Shown here: one piece after another, positions 56,033 through 64,000 of the stretch | Position numbering within the stretch: position 1 is the first letter of the stretch | How the letters are laid out: each line of letters begins with the position of its first letter | Origin: an uncultured Burkholderiales bacterium | GTDB taxonomy: Bacteria > Pseudomonadota > Gammaproteobacteria > Burkholderiales > Burkholderiaceae | Reading direction: 5' to 3' | Assembly (NCBI GenBank): GCA_946480465.1 | Contig: CAMLJY010000005.1 | Coordinates: 93,198 to 157,197, forward strand | DNA length: 64,000 nucleotides | Notes under the pieces: generated by a model | The model's input: the letters and a program-made list of their open reading frames with translations, nothing else | The model's database searches: none | Told to the model about the DNA's origin: nothing | Translations under genes and position numbers: made by a program

Positions 56033-58270
56033 ATGACCACCCTGGCCTGGGACGAACCCGCGCAACTCGCCCGCTTCACCCGCTGGACCGGCGCTGATGC
56101 CGGGCGGCGCGCCGACTCCACGCTGCTGATCGAGGGCATGCATTGCGCCGCCTGCTCGGTGCTGATCGAGGACGCGCTGAAGCGCCTGCCTGGCGTGGAG
56201 GCGGCCGACGTCAACCCCGCCACGCGGCGCGCGCAGGTGCGCTGGGACCCCGCGCGCACGCGCGCCTCGGCCCTGGTGGCGGCGATCGAGGGCGCGGGCG
56301 ACTACCGCGCGCTGCCCGCGCACGCGCTGGACGCCGAGACCGCGCGCCGCCGCGAATGGCGCGCGATGCTGTGGCGCCTCTTCGTCGCCGGCTTCTGCAT
56401 GATGCAGGTGATGATGTACGCCACGCCCGCGTACGTCGCCGGCCCGGAGGGCATCAGCCCCGACATCGCCCGGCTGCTGCAGTGGGCGAGCTGGCTGCTC
56501 AGCATCCCGGTGCTGCTGTTTTCCGCCGCGCCCTTCCTGCGCGGTGCCCTCTCGCAATTGGCGCGGCGCCGGATCGGCATGGACGTGCCGGTGGCGCTGG
56601 GCATCGTCGTCACCTTCGTGGCCAGCACCGCGGCCGCTTTCGATCCCGGCGGCGTGTTCGGCAGCGAGGTGTATTTCGATTCGCTGACGATGTTCGTCTT
56701 CTTCCTGCTCGCCGGCCGCGCGCTGGAGCTGCGCGCCCGCCACGCCAGCGTGGGCCAGCTGGAAGACCTGATGGCGCGCCTGCCCGAGACGATCGAGCGC
56801 CTAACGCCTGATGGGCGCGGCGAGCTGGTGCCGCTGACCGCGCTGGCCGCCGGCGACACCGTGCGCGTGCGCCCCGGACAGGCCTTTCCCGGCGACGGGC
56901 CGCTGCAGGACGGCAGCACGCTGGTCGACGAGGCGCTGCTGACCGGCGAATCGACGCCGCTGCGCCGCCAGGCCGGCGACCCGCTGCTGGCCGGCAGCTT
57001 CAATCTCAGCGCACCGGTGCTGCAGCGCCTGGCCGTGCTGGGCGACGACACGCGTTATGCCCGCATCGTCGCGCTGATGGCCCGCGCCGCGGCCGACCGG
57101 CCACCGCTGGTGCGCGCGGCCGACCGCATCGCGGTGCCCTTCCTGTGGGGCGTGCTGCTGCTGGCCGCGGGTGCCGCGCTGGCGTGGTGGTGGATCGATC
57201 CGGCGCGCAGCGTGTGGGTGGCCGTCTCGGTGCTGATCGTCACCTGCCCGTGCGCGCTGTCGCTGGCCACGCCGTCGGCGCTGCTGACCGCCGCCGGCAC
57301 GCTGGCGCGCCGCGGCGTGCTGCTGCAGCGCCTGGCGGCGCTGGAGACACTGGCCCGCGCCGACCTGGTCGTCTTCGACAAGACCGGCACGCTGACCGAG
57401 GACCGCATCGAGCTGACGCAGGTGCTGCCCGCGCCCGGCTGGTCCGCGCCGGCGGCGCTGCAGGCGGCACTGGCGCTGGCCGAGGCGTCGCTGCACCCGG
57501 TCTCGCGCGCCATCGCAGAAGCGGCGCGGCGCGATGGCCTGGCGCCGCTGGCCCTGCAGGACCTGCAGGAAACCGCGGGGCAGGGCGTGCAGGGGCGCGA
57601 TGCCGCGGGCCGGCGCTGGCGCCTGGGCGCCTGGGCCTTCGCCGGGGGCGGCGCGGTCGCCGATGGTGGCGACGGTGGCGACGGCGGCGCCGCGTGGCTG
57701 TCGGTCGACGGCCGGCCGGTCGCGCGGCTGGCCTTCGCCGAACGCCTGCGCCCCGACGCCCAGGCCGCGATCGAGCGCCTGCAGGCCGAGGGCGTGCGCA
57801 CCATGCTGCTCAGCGGTGACCGCGAGGCCGCGGCGCAGCGCGTGGCGCGCGCGCTGGGCCTGGCGGAGGTGCATGCCGGCGCATCGCCCGAGGACAAGCT
57901 GCGCATCGTCGCTGCCGCGCAGGCCCAGGGGCATCGCGTCGCGATGGTCGGCGACGGCATCAACGATGGCCCGGTGCTGGCGCGCGCGGACGTGTCGCTG
58001 GCCATGGGCCAGGGCGCACCGCTGGCGCGGGCCCAGGCCGACGTCACGCTGCTGCGCGGCAGCCTGGCCGACCTGATGGCCACGCGCAGGCTGGCGCAGC
58101 GCACGCTGCGCGTGCTGCGCCAGAACCTGGGCTGGGCCGCGGCCTACAACGCGGTGTGCGTGCCGCTGGCGCTGGCCGGCTGGCTGCCGCCCTGGGCCGC
58201 GGGCCTGGGCATGGCCTTCAGTTCGCTCTTCGTCGTGCTGAACGCGCAGCGGCTGCGGCGCGCCGGCTGA
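56033..58270 (+). CDS. ccoI: Cu(I)-exporting P-type ATPase for cbb3 assembly
   Basis: A 745-residue heavy-metal P1B ATPase, the CcoI/FixI type that supplies copper for cbb3 oxidase. An N-terminal metal-binding domain has GMHCAACS (Cys pair), the membrane Cu path has TCPCALSLATPSAL (CPC), the phosphorylation site is DKTGTLT, and the nucleotide hinge is GDGINDGPVLARAD. An eight-helix P1B topology is plausible. A short Gly/Asp-rich insert (ADGGDGGDGGAAW) lies in the phosphatase domain. The start at 56033 gives the whole first domain. Gene order ccoI, ccoS, then the oxidase genes is the usual cluster, supporting the name over CopA. It is probably co-transcribed with the Crp/Fnr gene upstream. Confidence 0.93.
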   Translation: MTTLAWDEPAQLARFTRWTGADAGRRADSTLLIEGMHCAACSVLIEDALKRLPGVEAADVNPATRRAQVRWDPARTRASALVAAIEGAGDYRALPAHALDAETARRREWRAMLWRLFVAGFCMMQVMMYATPAYVAGPEGISPDIARLLQWASWLLSIPVLLFSAAPFLRGALSQLARRRIGMDVPVALGIVVTFVASTAAAFDPGGVFGSEVYFDSLTMFVFFLLAGRALELRARHASVGQLEDLMARLPETIERLTPDGRGELVPLTALAAGDTVRVRPGQAFPGDGPLQDGSTLVDEALLTGESTPLRRQAGDPLLAGSFNLSAPVLQRLAVLGDDTRYARIVALMARAAADRPPLVRAADRIAVPFLWGVLLLAAGAALAWWWIDPARSVWVAVSVLIVTCPCALSLATPSALLTAAGTLARRGVLLQRLAALETLARADLVVFDKTGTLTEDRIELTQVLPAPGWSAPAALQAALALAEASLHPVSRAIAEAARRDGLAPLALQDLQETAGQGVQGRDAAGRRWRLGAWAFAGGGAVADGGDGGDGGAAWLSVDGRPVARLAFAERLRPDAQAAIERLQAEGVRTMLLSGDREAAAQRVARALGLAEVHAGASPEDKLRIVAAAQAQGHRVAMVGDGINDGPVLARADVSLAMGQGAPLARAQADVTLLRGSLADLMATRRLAQRTLRVLRQNLGWAAAYNAVCVPLALAGWLPPWAAGLGMAFSSLFVVLNAQRLRRAG

Positions 58271-58302
58271 TCCTGTTTCCAACCCACCACGAGGAGTCCG
58301 CC

Positions 58303-58521
58303 GTGGACATCCTGTTCCTGCTCGTTCCGATGTCGGTGGCCCTGGTGCTGGCCATCATCGTCGTCTTCGCCTGGGCCCTGCACGGCGGCCAGTTCGACAA
58401 CCTCGAACGCGAAGGCGAACGCATCCTGTGGGATGGCCCACCGGCCTTGTCGGACATGGCCTCGAAGCTTGCGCCCGATCAACCCCCCGAGCCGGTCGCG
58501 CTCGAACAATGGACACGTTGA
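58303..58521 (+). CDS. ccoS: Cbb3 oxidase assembly protein CcoS
   Basis: A 72-residue single-pass membrane protein needed for insertion of heme and copper into cbb3 oxidase. It starts at a GTG with a good Shine-Dalgarno sequence (GAGGAG, 6-base spacing). The hydrophobic stretch is residues 4-28, and the conserved region reads [22 protein letters not shown], broken by Gly-Gly. It lies between ccoI and ccoN, the usual place. The acidic and Pro-rich C-terminus is longer than the shortest CcoS proteins, but no feature is missing. Confidence 0.93.
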   Translation: MDILFLLVPMSVALVLAIIVVFAWALHGGQFDNLEREGERILWDGPPALSDMASKLAPDQPPEPVALEQWTR

Positions 58522-58537
58522 ACTTAGGGCCATTCCC

Positions 58538-59992
58538 ATGAGCCAAGCCACTGCCTCACCGCTCACGCAGTCCCCCGCGACCTACGACGACACCGCCGTG
58601 CGCCAGTTCACCGTGATGTCGGTGGTCTGGGGCGTCGTCGGCATGGCCGTCGGCGTCTTCATCGCCGCGCAGCTGACCTGGCCGGAGTTGAACTTCGGCA
58701 TCCCCTGGCTCAGCTACGGCCGCCTGCGGCCGCTGCACACCAATGCCGTGATCTTCGCCTTCGGCGGCTGCGCGCTGTTCGCCACCAGCTACTACGTCGT
58801 GCAGCGCACCAGCCACGTCACGCTGTTCGCGCCCAAGCTCGCGGCCTTCACTTTCTGGGGCTGGCAGGCGGTGATCGTCGCCGCGGCGGTCTCGCTGCCG
58901 CTGGGCTACACCTCCGGCAAGGAATACGCCGAGCTGGAGTGGCCGATCGACATCCTGATCACGCTGGTGTGGGTGTCGTACGCGGTCGTGTTCTTCGGCA
59001 CCGTCGCCACGCGCCGCATCCGCCACATCTTCGTCGCCAACTGGTTCTTCGGCGCCTTCATCCTCGCCGTGGCGCTGCTGCACCTGGTCAACAGCGCCGC
59101 GGTGCCGGCCGGTCTGATGAAGAGTTATTCGGCCTACGCCGGCGTGCAGGACGCGATGATCCAGTGGTGGTACGGCCACAACGCGGTCGGCTTCTTCCTC
59201 ACGGCCGGCTTCCTCGGGATGATGTACTACTTCATCCCCAAGCAGGCCGAGCGCCCGGTGTATTCGTACCGGCTGTCGATCGTGCACTTCTGGGCGCTGA
59301 TCTTCACCTACATGTGGGCGGGCCCGCACCACCTGCACTACACCGCGCTGCCCGACTGGGCCCAGTCGATCGGCATGCTGTTCTCGCTGATCCTGCTGGC
59401 ACCGAGCTGGGGCGGCATGATCAACGGGATCATGACCCTGTCGGGTGCCTGGCACAAGCTGCGCGACGACCCGATCCTGAAGTTCCTGATCGTCTCGCTG
59501 TCCTTCTACGGCATGTCGACCTTCGAGGGTCCGATGATGTCGATCAAGACGGTGAACGCGCTGTCGCACTACACCGACTGGACCGTGGGCCACGTGCACT
59601 CGGGCGCGCTGGGCTGGGTCGGCCTGATCTCGATGGGCAGCCTGTACTACCTGATCCCGCGCATGTTCGGCCAGAAGCGCATGTTCAGCGTGCGCGCCAT
59701 CGAGCTGCACTTCTGGGTCGCCACCATCGGCATCGTGCTGTACATCGCCGCGATGTGGATCGCCGGCGTGATGCAGGGCCTGATGTGGCGCGCGGTCAAC
59801 CCCGACGGCACGCTGGCCTACAGCTTCGTCGAGAGCGTCAAGGCGACCTTCCCCTTCTACGTCATCCGCACGCTCGGCGGCCTGCTGTACCTCGGCGGCA
59901 TGCTGATCATGGCCTGGAACACCTGGATGACGGCCCGCGGCGTGCAGGCGGCCGGCCAGCCGCGGTCCCCCGCCGCGCTGGCAGGCGCCTGA
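58538..59992 (+). CDS. ccoN: Cbb3-type cytochrome c oxidase subunit I
   Basis: A 484-residue membrane protein, the catalytic subunit. It holds heme b and the heme b3-CuB centre, which reduces O2 to water while pumping protons. About 12 membrane segments are present. Ligand motifs seen: His in [12 protein letters not shown], the active-site [14 protein letters not shown] (CuB His and cross-linking Tyr region), the pair [13 protein letters not shown], and [10 protein letters not shown]. It belongs to the C-family oxidases with very high O2 affinity, used in low-oxygen life. No separate Fnr-type box is found just upstream, so it is probably expressed from the Crp/Fnr-ccoI promoter or from a site I missed. 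Confidence 0.97.
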   Translation: MSQATASPLTQSPATYDDTAVRQFTVMSVVWGVVGMAVGVFIAAQLTWPELNFGIPWLSYGRLRPLHTNAVIFAFGGCALFATSYYVVQRTSHVTLFAPKLAAFTFWGWQAVIVAAAVSLPLGYTSGKEYAELEWPIDILITLVWVSYAVVFFGTVATRRIRHIFVANWFFGAFILAVALLHLVNSAAVPAGLMKSYSAYAGVQDAMIQWWYGHNAVGFFLTAGFLGMMYYFIPKQAERPVYSYRLSIVHFWALIFTYMWAGPHHLHYTALPDWAQSIGMLFSLILLAPSWGGMINGIMTLSGAWHKLRDDPILKFLIVSLSFYGMSTFEGPMMSIKTVNALSHYTDWTVGHVHSGALGWVGLISMGSLYYLIPRMFGQKRMFSVRAIELHFWVATIGIVLYIAAMWIAGVMQGLMWRAVNPDGTLAYSFVESVKATFPFYVIRTLGGLLYLGGMLIMAWNTWMTARGVQAAGQPRSPAALAGA

Positions 59993-60028
59993 CCCGTGGC
60001 CGCGCCGATACAACACTAGGAACCGATC

Positions 60029-60655
60029 ATGTCCGCATCCGGATCCCCCGCCGCGTTCTCGCATGAACGCATCGAGACGAACAGCGTTCTGATGATCGCG
60101 CTGATCATCGTCGTGCTGCTGTTCGGCGGCCTCGTCGAGATCGTGCCGCTGTTCTTCCAGAAGAGCACGACGCAACCCGTCGCCGGCCTGGAGCCCTACT
60201 CGCCGCTGCAGCTGGCCGGGCGCGACGTCTACCTGCGCGAAGGTTGCTACAACTGCCATTCGCAGATGGTGCGCCCGCTGCGCGCGGAAACCCTGCGCTA
60301 CGGGCCGTACTCGGTCGCCGGCGAGTTCGTCTACGACCATCCGTTCCAGTGGGGCAGCAAGCGCACCGGGCCGGACCTGCACCGTGTGGGCGGCCGCTAC
60401 TCCGACGAGTGGCACCGAGTGCACCTGCTGAACCCGCGCGACGTGGTGCCCGAGTCCAACATGCCCGCCTACCCGTGGCTGGCGAGCGCCTCGGTCGATC
60501 CGCAGCAGATGGCCCCGCGCATGAAGGCGCTGCGCACGGTCGGCGTGCCGTACACCGACGCGCAGATCGCCGGCGCCGCCGAAGCCGTGAAGGGCAAGAC
60601 CGAGCTGGAGGCGCTGATCGCCTACCTGCAGGTGCTGGGCACCGCGCGCAAGTAA
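60029..60655 (+). CDS. ccoO: Cbb3-type cytochrome c oxidase subunit II (mono-heme)
   Basis: A 208-residue subunit anchored by one N-terminal membrane helix (about residues 20-40), with a periplasmic cytochrome c domain. The heme c motif is CYNCH (residues 73-77), and the axial Met is in ESNMPAYPW. It accepts electrons from CcoP and passes them to CcoN. An AGGAA Shine-Dalgarno sequence precedes the ATG. The length is typical of Burkholderiales CcoO. Confidence 0.96.
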   Translation: MSASGSPAAFSHERIETNSVLMIALIIVVLLFGGLVEIVPLFFQKSTTQPVAGLEPYSPLQLAGRDVYLREGCYNCHSQMVRPLRAETLRYGPYSVAGEFVYDHPFQWGSKRTGPDLHRVGGRYSDEWHRVHLLNPRDVVPESNMPAYPWLASASVDPQQMAPRMKALRTVGVPYTDAQIAGAAEAVKGKTELEALIAYLQVLGTARK

Positions 60656-60673
60656 CTTCTGAAAGGCACAGCC

Positions 60674-60817
60674 ATGAACATCGACGTCAACGACCTGCGG
60701 TCCGCGGTCACGCTGGTTTCGCTGCTGGTCTTTGCCGGCATCTGCGCCTGGGCCTGGGCGCGCCGCAACCAGGCGCGCTTTGCGGAGGCGGCTCGCCTGC
60801 CGCTGGATTCCGAATAG
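60674..60817 (+). CDS. ccoQ: Cbb3-type oxidase subunit CcoQ/FixQ
   Basis: A 47-residue peptide with a short charged N-terminus (MNIDVNDLRSA), one membrane segment (about residues 12-30, VTLVSLLVFAGICAWAWA) and a basic and acidic tail ending PLDSE. It lies exactly between ccoO and ccoP, with a GAAAGG Shine-Dalgarno sequence. CcoQ stabilises the complex and has no cofactor. It is shorter than many ORF cut-offs and easily missed. Confidence 0.9.
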   Translation: MNIDVNDLRSAVTLVSLLVFAGICAWAWARRNQARFAEAARLPLDSE

Positions 60818-60832
60818 AACGGAGCGCATGAC

Positions 60833-61738
60833 ATGAGCGATTTCATCAACGAGGGCTGGTCGGTCTACGTCGCCGTCGTCACCGTCGCCAGCATCCTGGC
60901 CTGCCTGGTGCTGCTGCTGGTGGCGGCCCGCACCAAGGCGATGGCCTCGGACAACACCACCGGCCACGTCTGGGACGACAACCTGCGCGAGCTGAACAAC
61001 CCGCTGCCGATGTGGTGGATGGGCCTGTTCGTGCTGACCATCATCTTCTCCGCGGTCTACCTCGCCTTCTATCCCGGCCTCGGCAGCTTCAAGGGCAGCC
61101 TGGGCTGGTCGCAGAAGGGGCAGTACGAGGCGGAGGTGGAGAAGGCCAACGCCGCGCTGGCGCCGCTGTACGCGCGCTTCGACGCGATGAGCGTCGAGCA
61201 GCTGGCGGCCGATGGCGCGGCCCTGCGCGTGGGCGAACGCCTGTTCGTCAACAACTGCGCGCAGTGCCACGGCTCGGACGCGCGCGGCAGCAAGGGCTTC
61301 CCCGACCTGACGGACGGCGACTGGCTGCATGGCGGCACGCCCGACGCCATCATCCAGACCATCGCCAAGGGCCGCACCGGCGTCATGCCGCCGATGGCCG
61401 CAGCCGTCGGCAACGGCGACGACGTGCGCAACCTGGCCAACTACGTGCTCAGCCTGTCGGGCAGCCCGCACAACGATTTGCAGGCGCAGCTGGGCCGCGC
61501 CAAGTTCGCGGCCTGCGCCGCCTGCCACGGCGCCAAGGGCGAGGGCAACACCGCGCTCGGCGCGCCGAACCTGAGCGACAAGGTGTGGCTGCACGGCTGG
61601 GGCGAGGACGCGGTGAGTTCGATGGTCCGCCAGGGCAAGACCAACGTGATGCCCGCGCATGCGGACAAGCTGACCGCATCGCAGATCCGCGTGCTCGCGG
61701 GCTACGTGTGGGGGCAGTCGAATCCGAAGACGCATTGA
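60833..61738 (+). CDS. ccoP: Cbb3-type cytochrome c oxidase subunit III (di-heme)
   Basis: A 301-residue subunit with two N-terminal membrane segments and two periplasmic cytochrome c domains. The heme motifs are CAQCH (about residue 142) and CAACH (about 225), each with a downstream Met ligand (GVMPPM, and NVMPAH). It accepts electrons from the soluble cytochrome pool. The overall architecture matches betaproteobacterial CcoP. The ATG is preceded by CGGAG. Overlap and spacing with ccoQ (15 bases) fit co-translation. Confidence 0.96.
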   Translation: MSDFINEGWSVYVAVVTVASILACLVLLLVAARTKAMASDNTTGHVWDDNLRELNNPLPMWWMGLFVLTIIFSAVYLAFYPGLGSFKGSLGWSQKGQYEAEVEKANAALAPLYARFDAMSVEQLAADGAALRVGERLFVNNCAQCHGSDARGSKGFPDLTDGDWLHGGTPDAIIQTIAKGRTGVMPPMAAAVGNGDDVRNLANYVLSLSGSPHNDLQAQLGRAKFAACAACHGAKGEGNTALGAPNLSDKVWLHGWGEDAVSSMVRQGKTNVMPAHADKLTASQIRVLAGYVWGQSNPKTH

Positions 61739-61772
61739 TCACCGATCACTGACTGCGAACTGGCAGCGCTTG

Positions 61773-63227
<1,455 letters not shown>

Positions 63228-63255
63228 CGGCGCGGCCGAACCGACGAGGCCTGCG

Positions 63256-63525
63256 ATGAGCACACCGATCCCTTCCCCGCGCGCCGCATCGGCCGACGCG
63301 CCGGCGCCCGCCAGCCGCTGGTGGCGCGAGCCGATGATGTGGCTGGTCGTCGGCGGCCCGCTGGCCGTCGTGGTGGCCGGCGGCGCCACCGCGGCCATCG
63401 CGATGCACGCCCCGGACGCGGTGGTGCTGAACATGCCGGCATCGACCGAGCTGAGGCCCGCGGTGCAGGCGCGCAACCATGCCGCCGCGCCGCTGACCGC
63501 GCAGGACGCGTCCACCAAGCGTTAG
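63256..63525 (+). CDS. ccoH: Short CcoH/FixH-like membrane protein
   Basis: An 89-residue protein with one membrane segment (about residues 27-50, MMWLVVGGPLAVVVAGGATAAIA) that resembles the N-terminal part of CcoH/FixH, the protein needed for stable cbb3 assembly. FixH is normally about 150 residues with a periplasmic Ig-like domain; here only the membrane part and about 35 further residues are present. The short form is seen in related bacteria and may be natural. It follows ccoG by 28 bases with a GAGG Shine-Dalgarno sequence. The symbol is assigned from position and the membrane segment; it is moderately sure. Confidence 0.7.
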   Translation: MSTPIPSPRAASADAPAPASRWWREPMMWLVVGGPLAVVVAGGATAAIAMHAPDAVVLNMPASTELRPAVQARNHAAAPLTAQDASTKR

Positions 63526-63556
63526 CCCATTCCCAGCAAACCCCCGGAGAGCCGCC

Positions 63557-63844
63557 ATGAAGGAACGCGTGATGTGGATCGCCTGGCCGGCCTTTCTGAC
63601 CGCCGGTGTGCTGGAGACGGTGGTGTTCGCGCTGGTCGACCCCGAGGCGCTGCGCGGCTTCGACGGCGAGCCGCTGGAGCTGTCCCGCTCGGCGGTCTAC
63701 ACGATCTCGTTCTTCGTCTTCTGGGGCGCCACGATGCTGTCGAGCGCGCTGACGACGCTGCTGTCGGCGTCGCCGTTCGAGAGGAATCGGTGTCCGTTGC
63801 CGGTGGAGGGGAGGCCGGAGGCTTGTCCCAAGCCGCGGGGGTAG
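63557..63844 (+). CDS. Small two-pass membrane protein linked to the cbb3 cluster
   Basis: A 95-residue membrane protein with two hydrophobic segments (about residues 7-26 and 46-68) and a Pro/Arg-rich C-terminal tail with two Cys. I do not recognise a family name; unnamed proteins of this kind are often the last gene of cbb3 clusters in Burkholderiales as I recall. It starts at an ATG after CGGAGAG. It might aid oxidase assembly. Cys in the tail could bind metal, but this is not shown. Confidence 0.75.
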   Translation: MKERVMWIAWPAFLTAGVLETVVFALVDPEALRGFDGEPLELSRSAVYTISFFVFWGATMLSSALTTLLSASPFERNRCPLPVEGRPEACPKPRG

Positions 63845-63877
63845 GGTGGTGTCGCCTCCTCGCTCTTTGCCGTCTGC

Positions 63878-63960
63878 GGTTGAAGGCCACGCGGCCGGGG
63901 CTCGCCTTCGCCCTCGCGCCGAGCCGTCCGTGGTTGACTACCACGCGGCCGGGTCTCGCC
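63878..63960. repeat. Two copies of a 29-bp repeat after the cbb3 cluster
   Basis: GGTTGA followed by a nearly identical CCACGCGGCCGGG-(G/T)-CTCGCC block occurs at 63878-63906 and 63932-63960, 54 bases apart. Between the common lead and block three bases differ. It looks like a dispersed intergenic repeat of the REP kind, but only two copies are in view. Confidence 0.6.
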
Positions 63961-63976
63961 CCGGCGGGCGAGTCAC

Positions 63977-64000
63977 TTCTTTCTGCTGGCCCAGAAAGAA
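63977..64000. terminator. Perfect 9-bp inverted repeat at the window end
   Basis: TTCTTTCTG and CAGAAAGAA pair perfectly around CTGGCC. Bases just before (GAGTCAC) suggest the stem would extend beyond the window edge. It could end transcription of the cbb3 cluster or be part of a dispersed palindrome; without the next bases this cannot be settled. Confidence 0.5.

Overview
This is high-GC (by eye about 70% or more), gene-dense DNA, most likely from a betaproteobacterium of the order Burkholderiales, near the Rubrivivax/Leptothrix/Ideonella/Piscinibacter branch. That placement is inferred from the cbb3 oxidase gene order, the PEP-CTERM sorting tails, the CbpM, CcoS and CcoH-like small proteins, and the codon bias. 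No rRNA, tRNA, insertion sequence, integrase or CRISPR array was seen. The longest stretch without a gene is 41654-41949 (296 bases).

Layout. 0-7 kb: a lipoprotein, a P2-like cation ATPase, and a flavin electron-transfer cluster (PepSY protein, DUF2271 protein with a flavinylation motif, PepSY/flavodoxin/reductase fusion, ApbE). 7-13 kb: two divergent secreted proteins, a subtilisin-like protease and a PKD/toroid protein. Each has a complete PEP-CTERM sorting signal in the middle of the chain, followed by a second signal-peptide-like segment. 13-17 kb: ribosome hibernation factor, outer-membrane beta-barrel protein and a Lon-type protease. 17.5-39 kb: a 4567-residue LEPR-XLL protein (RTX repeats, Gly-rich blocks, beta-propeller, PKD domains, cohesin-like domain, dockerin) followed by a small sortable cohesin-like protein, a GAF-HlyD protein, a PqqD/M50/HlyD membrane protein, a SecA-like ATPase and another HlyD adaptor. 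I propose that this set is a dedicated export and anchoring system. 38.9-48 kb: hybrid histidine kinase, Hsp20, acyl-CoA ligase, universal stress proteins, a CbpA remnant with an orphan CbpM, and unknown secreted proteins. 48-55 kb: a two-component system facing a four-gene operon (thermostable hemolysin family, ligase fused to a heme-oxygenase-like diiron domain, SDR, TPR protein). 55-64 kb: a Crp/Fnr regulator, CcoI, CcoS, CcoNOQP, CcoG, CcoH and a small membrane protein, i.e. a cbb3 high-affinity oxidase with its assembly factors.

How it fits together. Thirteen intergenic 14-bp palindromes of Fnr type (TTGAY or TTGCG, four bases, then the complementary half) were found by eye. In eleven cases a -10-like hexamer of form nAnnnT starts 28.5 or 29.5 bases downstream of the centre, the geometry of a class II Crp/Fnr-activated promoter. 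The targets are the ATPase, flavin cluster, both internal PEP-CTERM genes, hpf, Hsp20, universal stress protein, export operon, unknown secreted proteins and the Crp/Fnr gene itself. The window therefore looks like one low-oxygen or energy-stress regulon covering respiration, protein protection, ribosome hibernation and a cell-surface programme. The regulator encoded here (ExxSR recognition helix, only one cysteine) is the obvious candidate, but that link is an inference.
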